This document shows positions 46,157 to 56,960 of a DNA stretch of 64,000 nt, piece after piece. Origin of the DNA: Linanthus parryae (lineage: Eukaryota; Streptophyta; Magnoliopsida; Ericales; Polemoniaceae); assembly GCA_023055425.1 (NCBI GenBank), contig JALGPY010000004.1, positions 18,003,718-18,067,717 on the forward strand. The letters are read 5' to 3'. The translations under genes were made by a program, and so were the position numbers. A model generated the notes under the pieces. It saw only the letters and a list, made by a program, of their open reading frames with translations. It ran no database searches and was not told the DNA's origin. Numbering within the stretch: position 1 is the stretch's first letter; every line of letters begins with the position of its first letter.

Positions 46157-46702
46157 CCATCTTTATTCTTCACGTATAGTACTGATGCGCTCATGGTGAA
46201 ACACTCGCCTGAATGTACCCCTTATGTAAGAGCTCATTCAATTGATCCTTCAGTTCCTGTAATTTAGCTGGTGCCATCCGGTATGGCGGTTTTGAGATTG
46301 ACGTAGTCCCAGGTGCCAATTCAATGATGAAATTGACTTCCCTTCTAGGTGGCATGCCTGAAATCTCTTCGGGAAATATGTCTCGAAATTCACTCACTAT
46401 AGGTATCTCTTCCAATACATTCTCCTTCTTTGAGACGTCCTGAATATAACACAAATATGATGAATTCCCTTTCTTCACTTGGTTAAAATTGTTAAGGCGG
46501 ATAGTAGTTTAACACATGGCTCCTTTGCGATGTCATGATAATAGACTTTCTCCTCTTAGGGTCCTCTTATTCGGATATTTAATCATAGAAGTCAATAACT
46601 GCTCGATACTTCCCCAGCCAATCCATTCCTAGAATTACGTATATACCCCCAAGGTAAAACTTAATCAGATCAGCTGGCATCTTGCCCACCATAATTGTCA
46701 CT
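46157..46702 (-). pseudogene. Ty3/gypsy G pol fragment: end of protease and linker to RT, copy 2
   Basis: As 2691-3236 (VTIMVGKMPADLI, VILGMDWLGKYRAVIDF, YRMAPAKLQELKDQL). The last bases TCACT (46698-46702) are the left TSD of element C. The missing protease N-terminus (about 57058-56961) lies on the far side of C. Confidence 0.88.
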
Positions 46703-47600
46703 TGACACGATCCAACTGCAAATGCACTATTGTCAGTGTAGTAATAATTCTGGTAAACCGGGTTTGTCGAACCCAAAGGACTTCTCGTAAATTAATTTAT
46801 ATATCTTAACCTTTTGTAGGAAAATTATGTTGTTTGTGTTTTACTAATTCTAGTAATTTACTGAGTTACTTAAAATGTGGACAAGTCAGGATATCTCTAC
46901 GGGTTCACTAGGGAATTCACACCACATAGGATTTATGTTCAAGTGACAAGCATGTTTTCTATTTAGCCAAACGAGTATATTTACTTTGAAGATTCCTCAA
47001 CCAAATTCTGCATTTAAAATCTCATACCTGATTCCTCAAGCCTACTCAAGTTTAAACACGCATTATGTTCTTGTGATCTACTCTTAGTTATTAGCCAACT
47101 AGCAAGATATCCTCAACCCTAGATACAACTAGTGCACGATTCAAGTTCCGGCAATGAATATTGATTCCTCTAATGTTCAATATCTAACTCAATCCTATTG
47201 CTACGTCTAACAATATGAAAGAAAGATTACGTTCAAAAATCCAGCATGACTAAATATAACACATTCAATTAAGCTTAAGCATGAAACCAAATCCATAAAT
47301 CACCAACATGGTGTTCAAATCCTAGTTCCCTATGAGATATCCTGAATAAAGTGTTTAGCTAATAAGACTCATGATCAAAATAACAAGCTTCGAGTTGATC
47401 ATAAGCAAAAACTAAAGAGAGAAAGAGTAGAGAATCCAAACAATGAAAGTTGATCTCCACAAACGCTCCCACGCACATCTCCTACAATGTCTCTTCTCCA
47501 AACCACAGAGTTCTAGGTCACATAATGCGTTTCCCAATGTTTCCGAACAAGTTTCTAAGTATTACAAAATAACCCCAAGAATTTTGCGGAATTTCTCGTT

Positions 47601-47775
47601 CTGTTCGTGTGAACAGAATTCTTGTTCGTGCGAACACCCTCATGTGAACAACTTGCTCGTGTGAACATGTTCCTGTGAACATGTTTTCTTTTCATGTGAA
47701 CACCTGCTTGAGCCTTCAAAATCTTCTAAGTAATGTTGTTCATGTGAACACATGTAGTGTTCATGTGAGCACTTT
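47601..47775. repeat. TGTTCATGTGAACA-type array in C 3' LTR
   Basis: About eight variants of GTTCRTGYGAAC, as in copy 1 of the duplication. Confidence 0.85.
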
Positions 47776-47952
47776 TCCCCAACTGACTTTTTCTTCACTT
47801 TTCAAGATCTTCCTCTTCGTCCAACTTCCCGAGGATGTCTCTTGAGCATTTCTCGCTTCCGAAGTTAGCTTCCACTCCAAATTTCCCGCTCCTAGCTCCC
47901 GGTTCCTGAAATCCACAACACTAAAACATACTGGAAGATCAAACGAGACAAA

Positions 47953-48611
47953 TCTATATTATAAAATAGCATGGTTTAACTAACTTTTGAATTTTCAACC
48001 GTTAGATCAAATCAACCTCATCCCCACCATTAGATCTCACCTACTTATTACATCTCTAACTACCCACTCTCCTTGGACATCCCTAACTACCCACTCTCTT
48101 TGGACATCCCTAACTAATAGGAGAGAGGTTTTTCTCAACTACATTCCTAACTAATGGAGTGATTCTCACATCTATTTATAATGCTCATCTCATACTTCGA
48201 AGTTTTTTTTCACCACATTTGTAAATATAATTTTTGGATATCACCTATAAATTCATTTAAAAAAACACATCTAAATTTAGGGATAGTGCCCTCAGGCACG
48301 GGCAATACTCTATTTATTCTATAAATTTGAAAGGTTGACTTCTTTTCAACCGCTAGATTGAATAAACCCCAGCCTTAGATCTCACCTTAGATACCACTTA
48401 CCACTTTTGTAACTTCTCCCCACTTTCTCCAAACATCTTTAACTTCCCCATTTTTATAATGGTTGAGCAAACCAAAATTCCTCATTTGTCTCTCTTGCAA
48501 GAGTTAATATTTTAGCAAGTATATGTGTAGATGCATATTTTCATCCTATCTCTTCTCATTTTTTTAGATTTTTTGATTGGGATAGTGCCCTCGGCACAGG
48601 TAATCACCTAG
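47953..48611 (+). mobile_element. Non-autonomous Helitron, tandem dimer
   Basis: Starts TC (TCTATATTATAAAA) and ends CACCTAG, preceded by the hairpin GTGCC-CTC-GGCAC about ten bases upstream. Inserted between A and T: the other C LTR has GACAAATATAATATAAAA at the empty site, and no TSD is made. The sequence consists of two head-to-tail related units: the first ends near 48308 with its own hairpin GTGCCCTCAGGCAC, the second starts TCTATTTATTCTATAAA. Both units share TTTTCAACCGYTAGAT and TTAGATCTCACCT. No Rep/helicase coding. Confidence 0.9.
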
Positions 48612-48779
48612 TACAATATAAAATACATGAAAAAGCGCCCGAATTCGACAATGACGTTCAAATGCTCGTACATGCTCCAAACTAACAAGAATTGGCCTAA
48701 AACACATGTAAATTCATCGGAATGCACGCAAAACGACAAGTAATCACATAAGAATATAACTCCAATTACGGAGTTAACA

Positions 48780-48822
48780 AATATCCCCACATTTACCATT
48801 TGCGCGTCCCGAGCAATATATC
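48780..48822 (-). promoter_or_regulatory. Hairpin and polypurine tract of element C
   Basis: Minus strand: TTGCTCGGGACGCGCAA (imperfect stem) then TGGTAAATGTGGGGATATT before the LTR start TGTTAAC. Confidence 0.65.
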
Positions 48823-49549
48823 AAAACCGGCCACAATCTCAACACTTTCTTCCCAACAAACCATGGTACGAGCCAAGACAATTTTCATATTATTCGAAAC
48901 ACCGCTTGCATACAAACCATAACTAGCCGACTCGACACAAACAACAACTCAATACATGACTCAATGATGCAACAATATGATGCAATGCTTTGTACAACTC
49001 GATCTTAAATAAACACATATATACATAAACCCAATCCATTCGAATTGGCATGTCATCAAGCTCTCATTCCTCTCAAATCGCGAAACACACAACGTAGATA
49101 TCCGCAAACCGAGTGAGACTTACGTTTCTCAACTTGAAATTCCCCTAGAAAGCATAGATAGTTTAACATCTCTCTCTAAAAGTGACTAACTCTCGTGTGA
49201 GCCGAAAGAGGTAGAGACATCCTAGCCTAGCATAGTACACCACCCGAGCAGTTAATCTCAATGGGTTTAATTGGTTGAAAGCTTAGGGATGGTAGAATAG
49301 GCTTTCTAGAAGTGTAGTCCTACTTGTTGTGACAAATCTCACCAAAACCCCCCATTCTCGTGCTCCCTCACCACGATGAATGAATACCGAGCCCAAATCT
49401 CACAACTCCGGCCCTCGATGCCCTCACCACTGGTGTAACACCGTTCTCGCGACCACAATCGTGAAAAAGCGCAAGTGATCAATGATACTACTACTAGGAT
49501 TTTTATTGACCAAACTGATAAAAAAAGAACAAACTAATAAGAACAAGCA

Positions 49550-49640
49550 CCTCTATTTTTTTCTTCTTTTTTTTCATTTTTTTATTTTTTTTTATTTTTT
49601 TTTTCTTTTATGATTTTTTTTATATATTTTTACTGTAGCT
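49550..49640. repeat. T-rich low-complexity tract
   Basis: Long T runs broken by single C, A or G. Confidence 0.85.
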
Positions 49641-50492
49641 ACACAAAATACGATAAAATACAAGATATCAGCTAAAAACGTAAATCCGAGTGGTTTAGAA
49701 TCTCTTAAAATAAGGTGAGGATGAAAACTATAATAGATGATGATTTCTGTGAATAACCACCATCCCCACATTCAATGAAGCCCAGTCTCTCTCAAAATAG
49801 CCAAATATGTAATGTGAATGCGTGCCATTATCCATCATATCCTCCGCAACACCGAAAGATGAAAGTAAATTTGTGGCATGCCCTCCAATGCAAACCAATC
49901 AAGCCACCCTAGTAGTGCTGGAAAAATTTCACGCGCGGGGCTTCACCTCCTCGTGATCGTGATGTATGGACACGACTCACCGCCACACCGAAGTGCGCTA
50001 GCCAACTCAAACTCAGCCTCACATCCCCTTTTAAAATGATAGAATATGAAATCCACAAGATATGTAATGACGTTCACTCCCTCATAGAACCTCCCTCACT
50101 CACTCCCTCTGTCACGACTCATAGAAAAAAGGCCAAACTAACAAGTGATGGAAGTCACAAAGAATGGCTCCAAGGCATAGAAGCGACTAATAAAGGGTTA
50201 AACGAATCAATGGGGCTAACTAAGTGGACCTAGGCTGTGAGACGGGACGTGAGTCCCCCATAAAACTCACTCGCACGACTGTTCCGTTGCGACTACGAGG
50301 AGAGGTTGTCGACTACCTAAGCCGATGGTCATGCACTATCGGCTAACTACCTAAATGTCTCAAAAACAACACACACTTTTTTATTCTAATTTTCAATTAA
50401 GTTCAAAAATGGCTTCGTCACCCGAGTTATGAACTCTCTTTATGCATTCTAAGGGATTCTCAATTCGGGTTTGCTTTCTCGGTTTTCGCACA

Positions 50493-50717
50493 CCTACGCG
50501 CAGTTCTACATAAACACTTACGCACATTTCATCACTGAGCTCTCTCCACGTTCGAATTCTTTTCCTTTGCCCTTTCTCAAAATTTCCAATTTTTTCCGTT
50601 TTTTCCTACGCGCAGTTCTACATAAACACTTACGCACATTTCATCACTGAGCTCTCTCCACGTTCGAATTCTTTTCCTTTGCCCTTTCTCAAAATTTCCA
50701 ATTTTTTCCGTTTTTTC
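50493..50717. repeat. Perfect 112-bp tandem duplication
   Basis: 50493-50604 and 50605-50716 appear identical, starting CCTACGCGCAGTTCTAC. The lack of differences points to a recent event. Confidence 0.93.
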
Positions 50718-50969
50718 TTATATTTTTATAATAAATCCTAACTCTAAATGCAAGGCCGAACGCGAAAGAAGACTCGAAACTGACTCAATTTAGGTAGGTG
50801 GACTCAATTAATTAAACATGCAATAATAAATACAAACATCAACTAATCACTACATGATACGAACAATGTATATAAACACGAAATGGACTACAACTACTGA
50901 CTCACAATACGACACAAACGTCCTACATGTAACAAGTGAATGCAGACACGGACTTGTCTAGTCAAGGAT

Positions 50970-51015
50970 AAAAATTCCCCCCACACTAGAACGCTTCGTT
51001 GTCCTCAACGAAAAA
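50970..51015 (-). promoter_or_regulatory. Internal hairpin plus PPT-like module of element C
   Basis: Minus strand: TTCGTTGAGGACAACGAA then GCGTTCTAGTGTGGGGGG. The hairpin is identical to that at 37505-37540 in element B. Confidence 0.65.
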
Positions 51016-52059
51016 TGTGATAAAGTAAAGGACTCAGCAAACCAATGCGGGGGAGGTGCATCTACTCAGACTCTGTCTTAGGCTTCTTGATCCTCAGCAT
51101 CCTCTCCTAACCGGGTGATAGACCGCATCGTCACTCGTAGGCGCTTTTCTCTTAGACATTTCGACTCAAAAGTTAATTTCAAGAGAGAACAATCAAACGT
51201 GCACGGTGACGAGTTGTGTAAACTGAAATCAAGTGTGTAAGCACGTAAACAAGTATCTAAGAAATAGACGGCATAATTCCTTGCATGTTGCTCGAGGCCT
51301 TTGCATATCGATAATAATTTAAAACAAAAATTTTCCAACTAAGGAAAATACGTGCCTAGTACTTGTAAAGAGAGAGTTTAGGATGTTCCTACGTTCCCGG
51401 AGCAAGTCTTACGGGCACACTTCTCAGAAAATCTGGCAAAAGGGCCGTTTCGGACCGCCAAATATTTTCCAATGAATTCTGCGATTGAATGGTGCATCAT
51501 GCTTCTTGCGATGTGCCCGTCGATATCTTCTTCTTCGCTGAAGTTTGAATCACAGTCGAAAAGCCCCAATTGTGAAAAATTCGTCAAGAACCCTAGGTGG
51601 GTCTTCTTCAGATTCATTCCTCTTCCTTCGAATTCACCCAAAACACCATGGATTGAAGATGAAGAGCTTCGAATCGCGTACAAAACCCTAGTTGTAGTTT
51701 TAAATTTGGGCATTTTTCTTTTCTATTTAGTGGTTGGCGATGATTAGTGTGAATGGCGTCGGATGAAAGGGTGAGGACAGAGAAGAACTTTGTGGTTCTG
51801 AGGAGGAAGAGAGGAGCTCGCCGCGCTGAACGGTGGTCGGCGTTGGTGATGGTGAACCGGCGTTTGGTGTGGGTGAAGAACGGCGTCGAGTGGCGAAGAA
51901 GGGAGGGCACTGCTCTTCTTCGTGCGTACTGAGGATGAAGAACCCCAATGGTGTGCGATTTTTTTACCTTTTTTTTCAAAAAAAACTATGTGAAAATCCT
52001 CTTTTACCCTTCACTAAACACCACAATTTCCTCCCCTGCCCCGTTGTTAAAAGCCGCCT

Positions 52060-52215
52060 TTTTCCTTGTGTTCGTGCGAACAATAATCCCGGTCGTACGA
52101 ACATGTTCGTATGGGGGAGAAAATGACCCTTTTTTTGTTCTTGAAGGAACACTTTCTGCTTATTTTCCTTGTTCACACGAACAAGCTAATGTGTTCACAG
52201 GAACACCTGCTTCTC
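52060..52215. repeat. GTTCGTGCGAAC-type quasi-palindromes, element C interior
   Basis: TGTTCGTGCGAACA, GGTCGTACGAACATGTTCGT, TTGTTCACACGAACAA and TGTTCACAGGAACA: the LTR array motif again, now in the internal 3' region. Confidence 0.8.
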
Positions 52216-52725
52216 ATGCTCACTTTCTCACCTTGTTTTCGCATCTGGTCATCGTTTTGAACCATGTTTTCCACCAATTTCTTGATTATATTTCCTGGTC
52301 ACATTTTCATATATAATTCTACAAGATTTGGGAGATTATCCATGTAGGATGCTCTCGTTCTTCCCGCATCCGAATATGCTAAGAATCTGCCACCTAAACA
52401 TGCTTTTTGTGCATCCGAACTCCGATGCGCGCAAATAAATAATCACCGGAAAGCTCTTTTCTTGTACATTCTGCTCATATGATATTCACTCCTCAAGATT
52501 GAGTGAATTTTCCTCATTTATCTGTTTTCTTCCCGTTTAAGAGCCTTTTCTAAGGTTTCGTGCCTTGTCGCGCGCATCAAGAATGGGAGTCTGAATCTCC
52601 CCTTCACACCTGGATTCCTGCACAAACTCATTTCAAATGTGAGAAACCCTCACTCTCACCTCTCAAATAAAAACTAGTAAATAAAAAAACACAACACTAT
52701 AGTATTGAAAAACTCACTCCCTAAG

Positions 52726-55254
52726 CTAAAACAGAAAATACGTTGGGTTGCCTCCAACAAGCGCGGTGTAATTTAAGGTCGACGACCCGACCCAGTTAGC
52801 TCAAATGTGTTAAGTAGGTCTAGCACGACGTGCCTCCTCCTTCAATTTCTTTCTCTTGATATTTTGCACCACATCATGTGCACTTACCAAATTCGCCTTT
52901 TTCTCTGATTCGGGTGGATCGGGACGTAAAGTTGTACACATCTCAAGAGAAGGAACCACATGCTTTTCTCTAAACTTGATGATAGCCAACTTATTGTTCC
53001 CCTTTCCTGGAACAAATTCCTTAAACACGAGTTATGAATCTAGAGCTTTGATAGTCAACTCCTCAGTCTCTAGATCCACATTAGCGCGCATTGTCTTCAA
53101 AAGGGTCTTCCAAAGATGAAAGGCACATTGCGATCCTCCTTGATACCCAATATCACAAGTCAGCTGGAAAGACAAATGCGCCCACTTTTACAAGCAAGTT
53201 CTCATCACCCCGTTTGCTATCACAATAGAATTCTCTGCCAATTGCAGACCCATCTTCACTGGGGTTGGCTCACCAATGCCCAATATCTGAAATAAGGACA
53301 ATGGCATGAGATTGATACTCGCGCCTAGATCACAAAGTCCATGCGTATGATATCCACCCCCATTAGTGCAGCCTAAGATCACACTGCTTGGATCTCTCAT
53401 CTTGGGCTGAATCATTGTACTACACGTATCTGTCAACTTCACCGTAGCATAAGGGTCAATGCTCTTCTTGCCCCATAAAATTTCCTTCAAAAACTTCTTG
53501 TACTTGGGCATCTGAGCAAGTGCTTCCACAAGAGGGATGTTTATATACAATTGCTTGAATATGTACATAAATCTCCCAAAGTGTTCCTCATCCTTCCTCC
53601 TTATTGCCGCCGAATATGGCACATCTAGAACATACTTAGCTGGATTTAGAGTATTCTTGGTCTCTTCTTTCTTCTCAACCGTGTCCTTTGATTGAGGAAT
53701 CACGACCTTGGGCAACTCTTCACCCAATTCCTTCTCTGTGTCCTTAGTCGCCTCATATCGCGCGTCGCTAGGATATGGAGGATCCTGAGTAGTAACACCA
53801 CTGCGAGTAGTGATAACTTTAAGTTTCTCAGTAGGAGTAACATTATTAGCAGGAAGCATACCTGGTGGGGATTTAGTGACCTGATTGGCAAGTTGCCCAA
53901 TTTGTGTCTCATGGCTCTTCACAGTAGCCTCAATAGATACCAGCTTCTCATTCATCTTTGCTAACAAGTTGTATAAGTCTAGATTTTGTTTTTGTTGTGC
54001 CTGCTCCTGTGGAAATTGCATCTGAGCTTGATATTGAGGACTATGTTGCTGACCAAGTGTATATATCCCACTGTTTGGATTGGCATAGCTGAAATTGGGA
54101 TGGTTGCGGTTATTAGGATGATACATGTTGGGCCACTCCTGCTGTCTCACAAAATTTACATCTTCAATACCATCGTCATATCCCTAATTCTCATCCGCTA
54201 ACATCTCCACCCTAGACTTCACCTGTGCTGCCGGATTCATGCTGTGAAAGGATGAGGTCATAGAATCCAGTTTTTTCTCCATCGACTCAATTTTGTTGGC
54301 TAGACCAGCATGCCCAGATTTTGAATATCTACGAGTCTCAGACCTCGGAGTCTCCCTCTTTGTCACACTGTTAATTAGGTCTTCAACTCGCTGCATTCCC
54401 AATCCCATAAAATTACCCCCAGATAGCATATCCTACTCATGCGTTGTTTCCCTGTTCAAAGCATTGTAGAAGTAATGGAGGAGCTTATACCAAGGCTCCC
54501 CATGAGTGGGGCACCTACGAAGAATCTTGCTGAACTTTTTCCATGTATCCCCAATGAGTTGTCTTCATCCTGTGTGAACTTTGTAATTTCAGCCATTTTT
54601 AGAGCAACCTTGGATGGTGGAAGATATCCAATTAAAAACTCCTGGCAACACTCTTTCCATGTCGTTATGCTTCCTGTTGGAAGCTCCAAGAGCCACTGCT
54701 TTTCATTTCCAGATAAAGACAATGGAAACAACATTAACTTAATTGTTTCATCTGGAACCCTCTGATCGTGCAAAGTTGACGTAATTTGCTCAAAAACGAG
54801 CAGATGGTGGTTCGGGTCATCTCCTGGAGCTCCAGTGAAAGAGCACTCATCAAGAACCATAGAAATCATGCGTTGGCGCAATTCATAATGTTGTGCATTT
54901 ATCCGTGGCCTCAAAATGGTTGGTTGCTAGCCAGCTGGTGCAGTTCTGAAGTAGTCCACCATAGGACGTATCATTAGCAACATTGTCCACTTGGGCTGCA
55001 GGATTTTGCCCATTGTCTCTGTTTCCACCGTTGTTGCCTCCATTGTTTCCAACAACTACCCCTTCACCATGTGGTGGTGGATTTTGGGGATTCTGGCGTG
55101 CGAGAGCTGCTTGTATCTCAACCATTTGAGCTCTAAGCTCCTCAGTTTCTCGTGCCATGTTGGCCGCATTAGTCTCCGCAGTGACTCTGGCGGCTTGTGC
55201 ATCCTATGCCTCCTTGAGGATCCTCTCCAACTCAGCTGAATCTTGATCATCCAT
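52726..55254 (-). pseudogene. Element C gag-protease, interrupted
   Basis: Starts about 55254 (MDDQDSAELERILKEA, then an in-frame TAG, then DAQAARVTAETNAANM and MARETEELRAQM). An Asn/Gly-rich stretch follows, then the capsid region (ISMVLDECSFTGAPGDDPNH, LFPLSLSGNEKQWLLELPTG). Later come HMYHPNNRN-type Pro/Asn-rich sequence, a linker VITTRSGVTTQDPPYPSDAR, INIPLVEALAQMPKYKKF and protease LCDLGASINLMPLSLFQILG. The frame runs on through RRARPT to ANWVGSSTLNYTALVGGNP and stops at 52726. Breaks lie near 55205, 54540, 54430, 54184, 53190 and 52805. No RT follows. Slightly better preserved than element B. Confidence 0.88.
52743..52800 (-). other. Conserved gag-pro tail module (C)
   Basis: Encodes ANWVGSSTLNYTALVGGNP; shares TCGTCGACCTTAAATTACA-type wording with A and B. 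Confidence 0.82.
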
Positions 55255-55470
55255 AGGAGCTGAGTTTGTTTTCCTCGTGTCTTTGCGTTCCGTGCGCAAT
55301 AAATATTTCGGGGCTTCAAGTACTGGGTACAAGGGCTCGTGTGTAAAACGTTTCATGCACCGTGAAATTCAATCTGAAATAACAATCTCACAAAGAACGT
55401 AGGTGAGTAACAGATATAGACAAAAATGAAAAATCCCTAAGGTTACAAATAATAATTAATTTAGCCGAAG

Positions 55471-55488
55471 TCCCCGGCAACGGCACCA
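55471..55488 (-). promoter_or_regulatory. Primer binding site of element C (tRNA-Asp type)
   Basis: TGGTGCCGTTGCCGGGGA on the minus strand, one base different from the family consensus, six bases from the LTR. Confidence 0.85.
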
Positions 55489-55494
55489 AAAACT

Positions 55495-56960
55495 TGACAC
55501 GATCCAACTGCAAGTGCACAGTTGTCAGTGTAGTAATAATTCCGGTAAACCGGGTTTGTCGAACACAAAAGACTTCTTGTAAATTAATTTATATTTCTTA
55601 ACCTTGTGTGGGCAAATTGCGTTGTTTGTGTTTTACTAATTCAACAAAAATTGAAAGACAACTAATAAGTTAACCGTTTGAATGATCACACGATTAACGA
55701 GAGTAATTTACTGAGTTACTTAAAACGTGGACAAGTCAGGATATCCCTACGGGTTCACCAGGGAATTCACACCACTTAGGATTTATGTTCAAGTGAAACA
55801 AATGTGTTCTATTTAGCAAAACGAGTATATTTACTTTGAAGATTCCTCAACCAAAGCCTGAATTTAAACTCTCATACCCGATTCCTCTAGCCTACTCAAC
55901 TTTAAACACGCATTATGTTCTTGTGATCTACTCTTAGTTCTTAGCCAACTAACAAGATTCCTCAACCCTAGATACAGCTAGTGCACGGCTCAAGTTCCAG
56001 CAATGAATATTTATTCCTCTAATGTTCAATACCTATTTCAATCCTATTGCTACATCTGACAATACGAAAGAAAGATTACGTTCAAAAATCGAGCATGACT
56101 AAATATAACACATTCAATTAAGCTTAAGCATGAAACCAAATCCATAAATCACCAACATGGTGTTTAAACCCTTGTTCCCTATGAGATATCCCGAATAAAG
56201 TATTTAGCTACTAAGACTCATGATCAAAATAATAAGCTTCAAGTTGATCATAAGCAAAAACTAAAGAGAAGATGATAGAGAATCCAAACGATGAAAGTTC
56301 ACCTCCACAAACGCTCCTAAAGCTCCCAAGCACGTCTTCTAAAATGTCTCTCCTCCAAAACACAGAGTACTAGGTCACAAAATATGTTTCCCAATGTATT
56401 CAAATAAGTTTCTAAGTATTACCCCAAGAATGTTGTTGAATTTCTCGTTTTGTTCGAGTGAACAGAATTCTTGTTCGTGCGAACACCCTTCTGTGAACAA
56501 CTTTTTTGTTCGTGTGAACATGTTCATGTGAACATGTTTTTTGTTCATGTGAACACCTACTTGAGCCTTGAAAATCTTCTAAGTAATGTTGTTCATGTGA
56601 ACACCTATAGTGTTCATGTGAACACTTTTCCCTTAGTGACTTTTTCTTCACTTTTCAAGCTCTTCCTCTTTGTCCAACTTCTTGAGCATTTCTCGCTTCC
56701 GAAGTTTTCTTCCACTCCAAATTTCTCGCTCCGAGCTCCAGGTTCCTGAAATCCACAACACTAAAACATACAGGAAGATCAAACGAGACAAATATAATAT
56801 AAAATACATGAAAAAGCGCCCGAATTCGTCAGTGACGTTCAAATGCTCGTACATTTTCCAAACTAACAAAAATTGGCGTAAAACACATGTAAATTCAGCG
56901 GAATGCACGCAAAATGACAAGTTATCACATAAGAATGTAACTCCAATTATGGAGTCATCG
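55495..56960 (-). repeat. Element C 5' LTR
   Basis: 1466 bp; uninterrupted, supplying the Helitron empty site near 56790. Quasi-palindrome array at about 56450-56630. Confidence 0.9.
56450..56630. repeat. TGTTCATGTGAACA-type array in C 5' LTR
   Basis: Seven to eight variants, including TGTTCGTGTGAACA, TGTTCATGTGAACA (three times) and TTGTTCGTGCGAACA. Confidence 0.88.

Larger units (their letters stand above)
43467..48421. repeat. Segmental duplication, copy 2
   Basis: Counterpart of 1-4956. In this copy both flanks continue naturally (gypsy RNase H to the left, Helitron and element C to the right), so this is probably the source copy. Confidence 0.93.
46703..48779 (-). repeat. Element C 3' LTR, containing the Helitron
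   Basis: 1418 bp without the Helitron; homologous to 55495-56960. Contains a TGTTC..GAACA array at about 47601-47775. Confidence 0.9.
48823..52725 (-). other. Element C non-coding 3' interior
   Basis: 3.9 kb without supported coding. Several short open frames (for example around 51378-51713) have no recognisable domain. Holds a T-rich tract, a 112-bp tandem duplication, a second hairpin/PPT module and a GTTCGTGCGAAC-type group, listed separately. Confidence 0.65.
46703..56960 (-). mobile_element. Element C: gag-protease-only gypsy element (Athila/Retand-like) carrying a Helitron
   Basis: LTRs 46703-48779 (3', with Helitron) and 55495-56960 (5') on the minus strand, with TSDs TCACT at 46698-46702 and 56961-56965. 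PBS, gag-protease and PPT are in order. Inserted into the protease gene of gypsy G: both halves of that gene flank it exactly. There is no RT or integrase. One LTR end has drifted from CA to CG (56959-56960). Confidence 0.9.

Noticed and set aside
51378..51713. 111-codon frame in element C, considered as a captured host gene
   Set aside because: No recognisable domain, no exon-like boundaries, and several equally long frames overlap on both strands.
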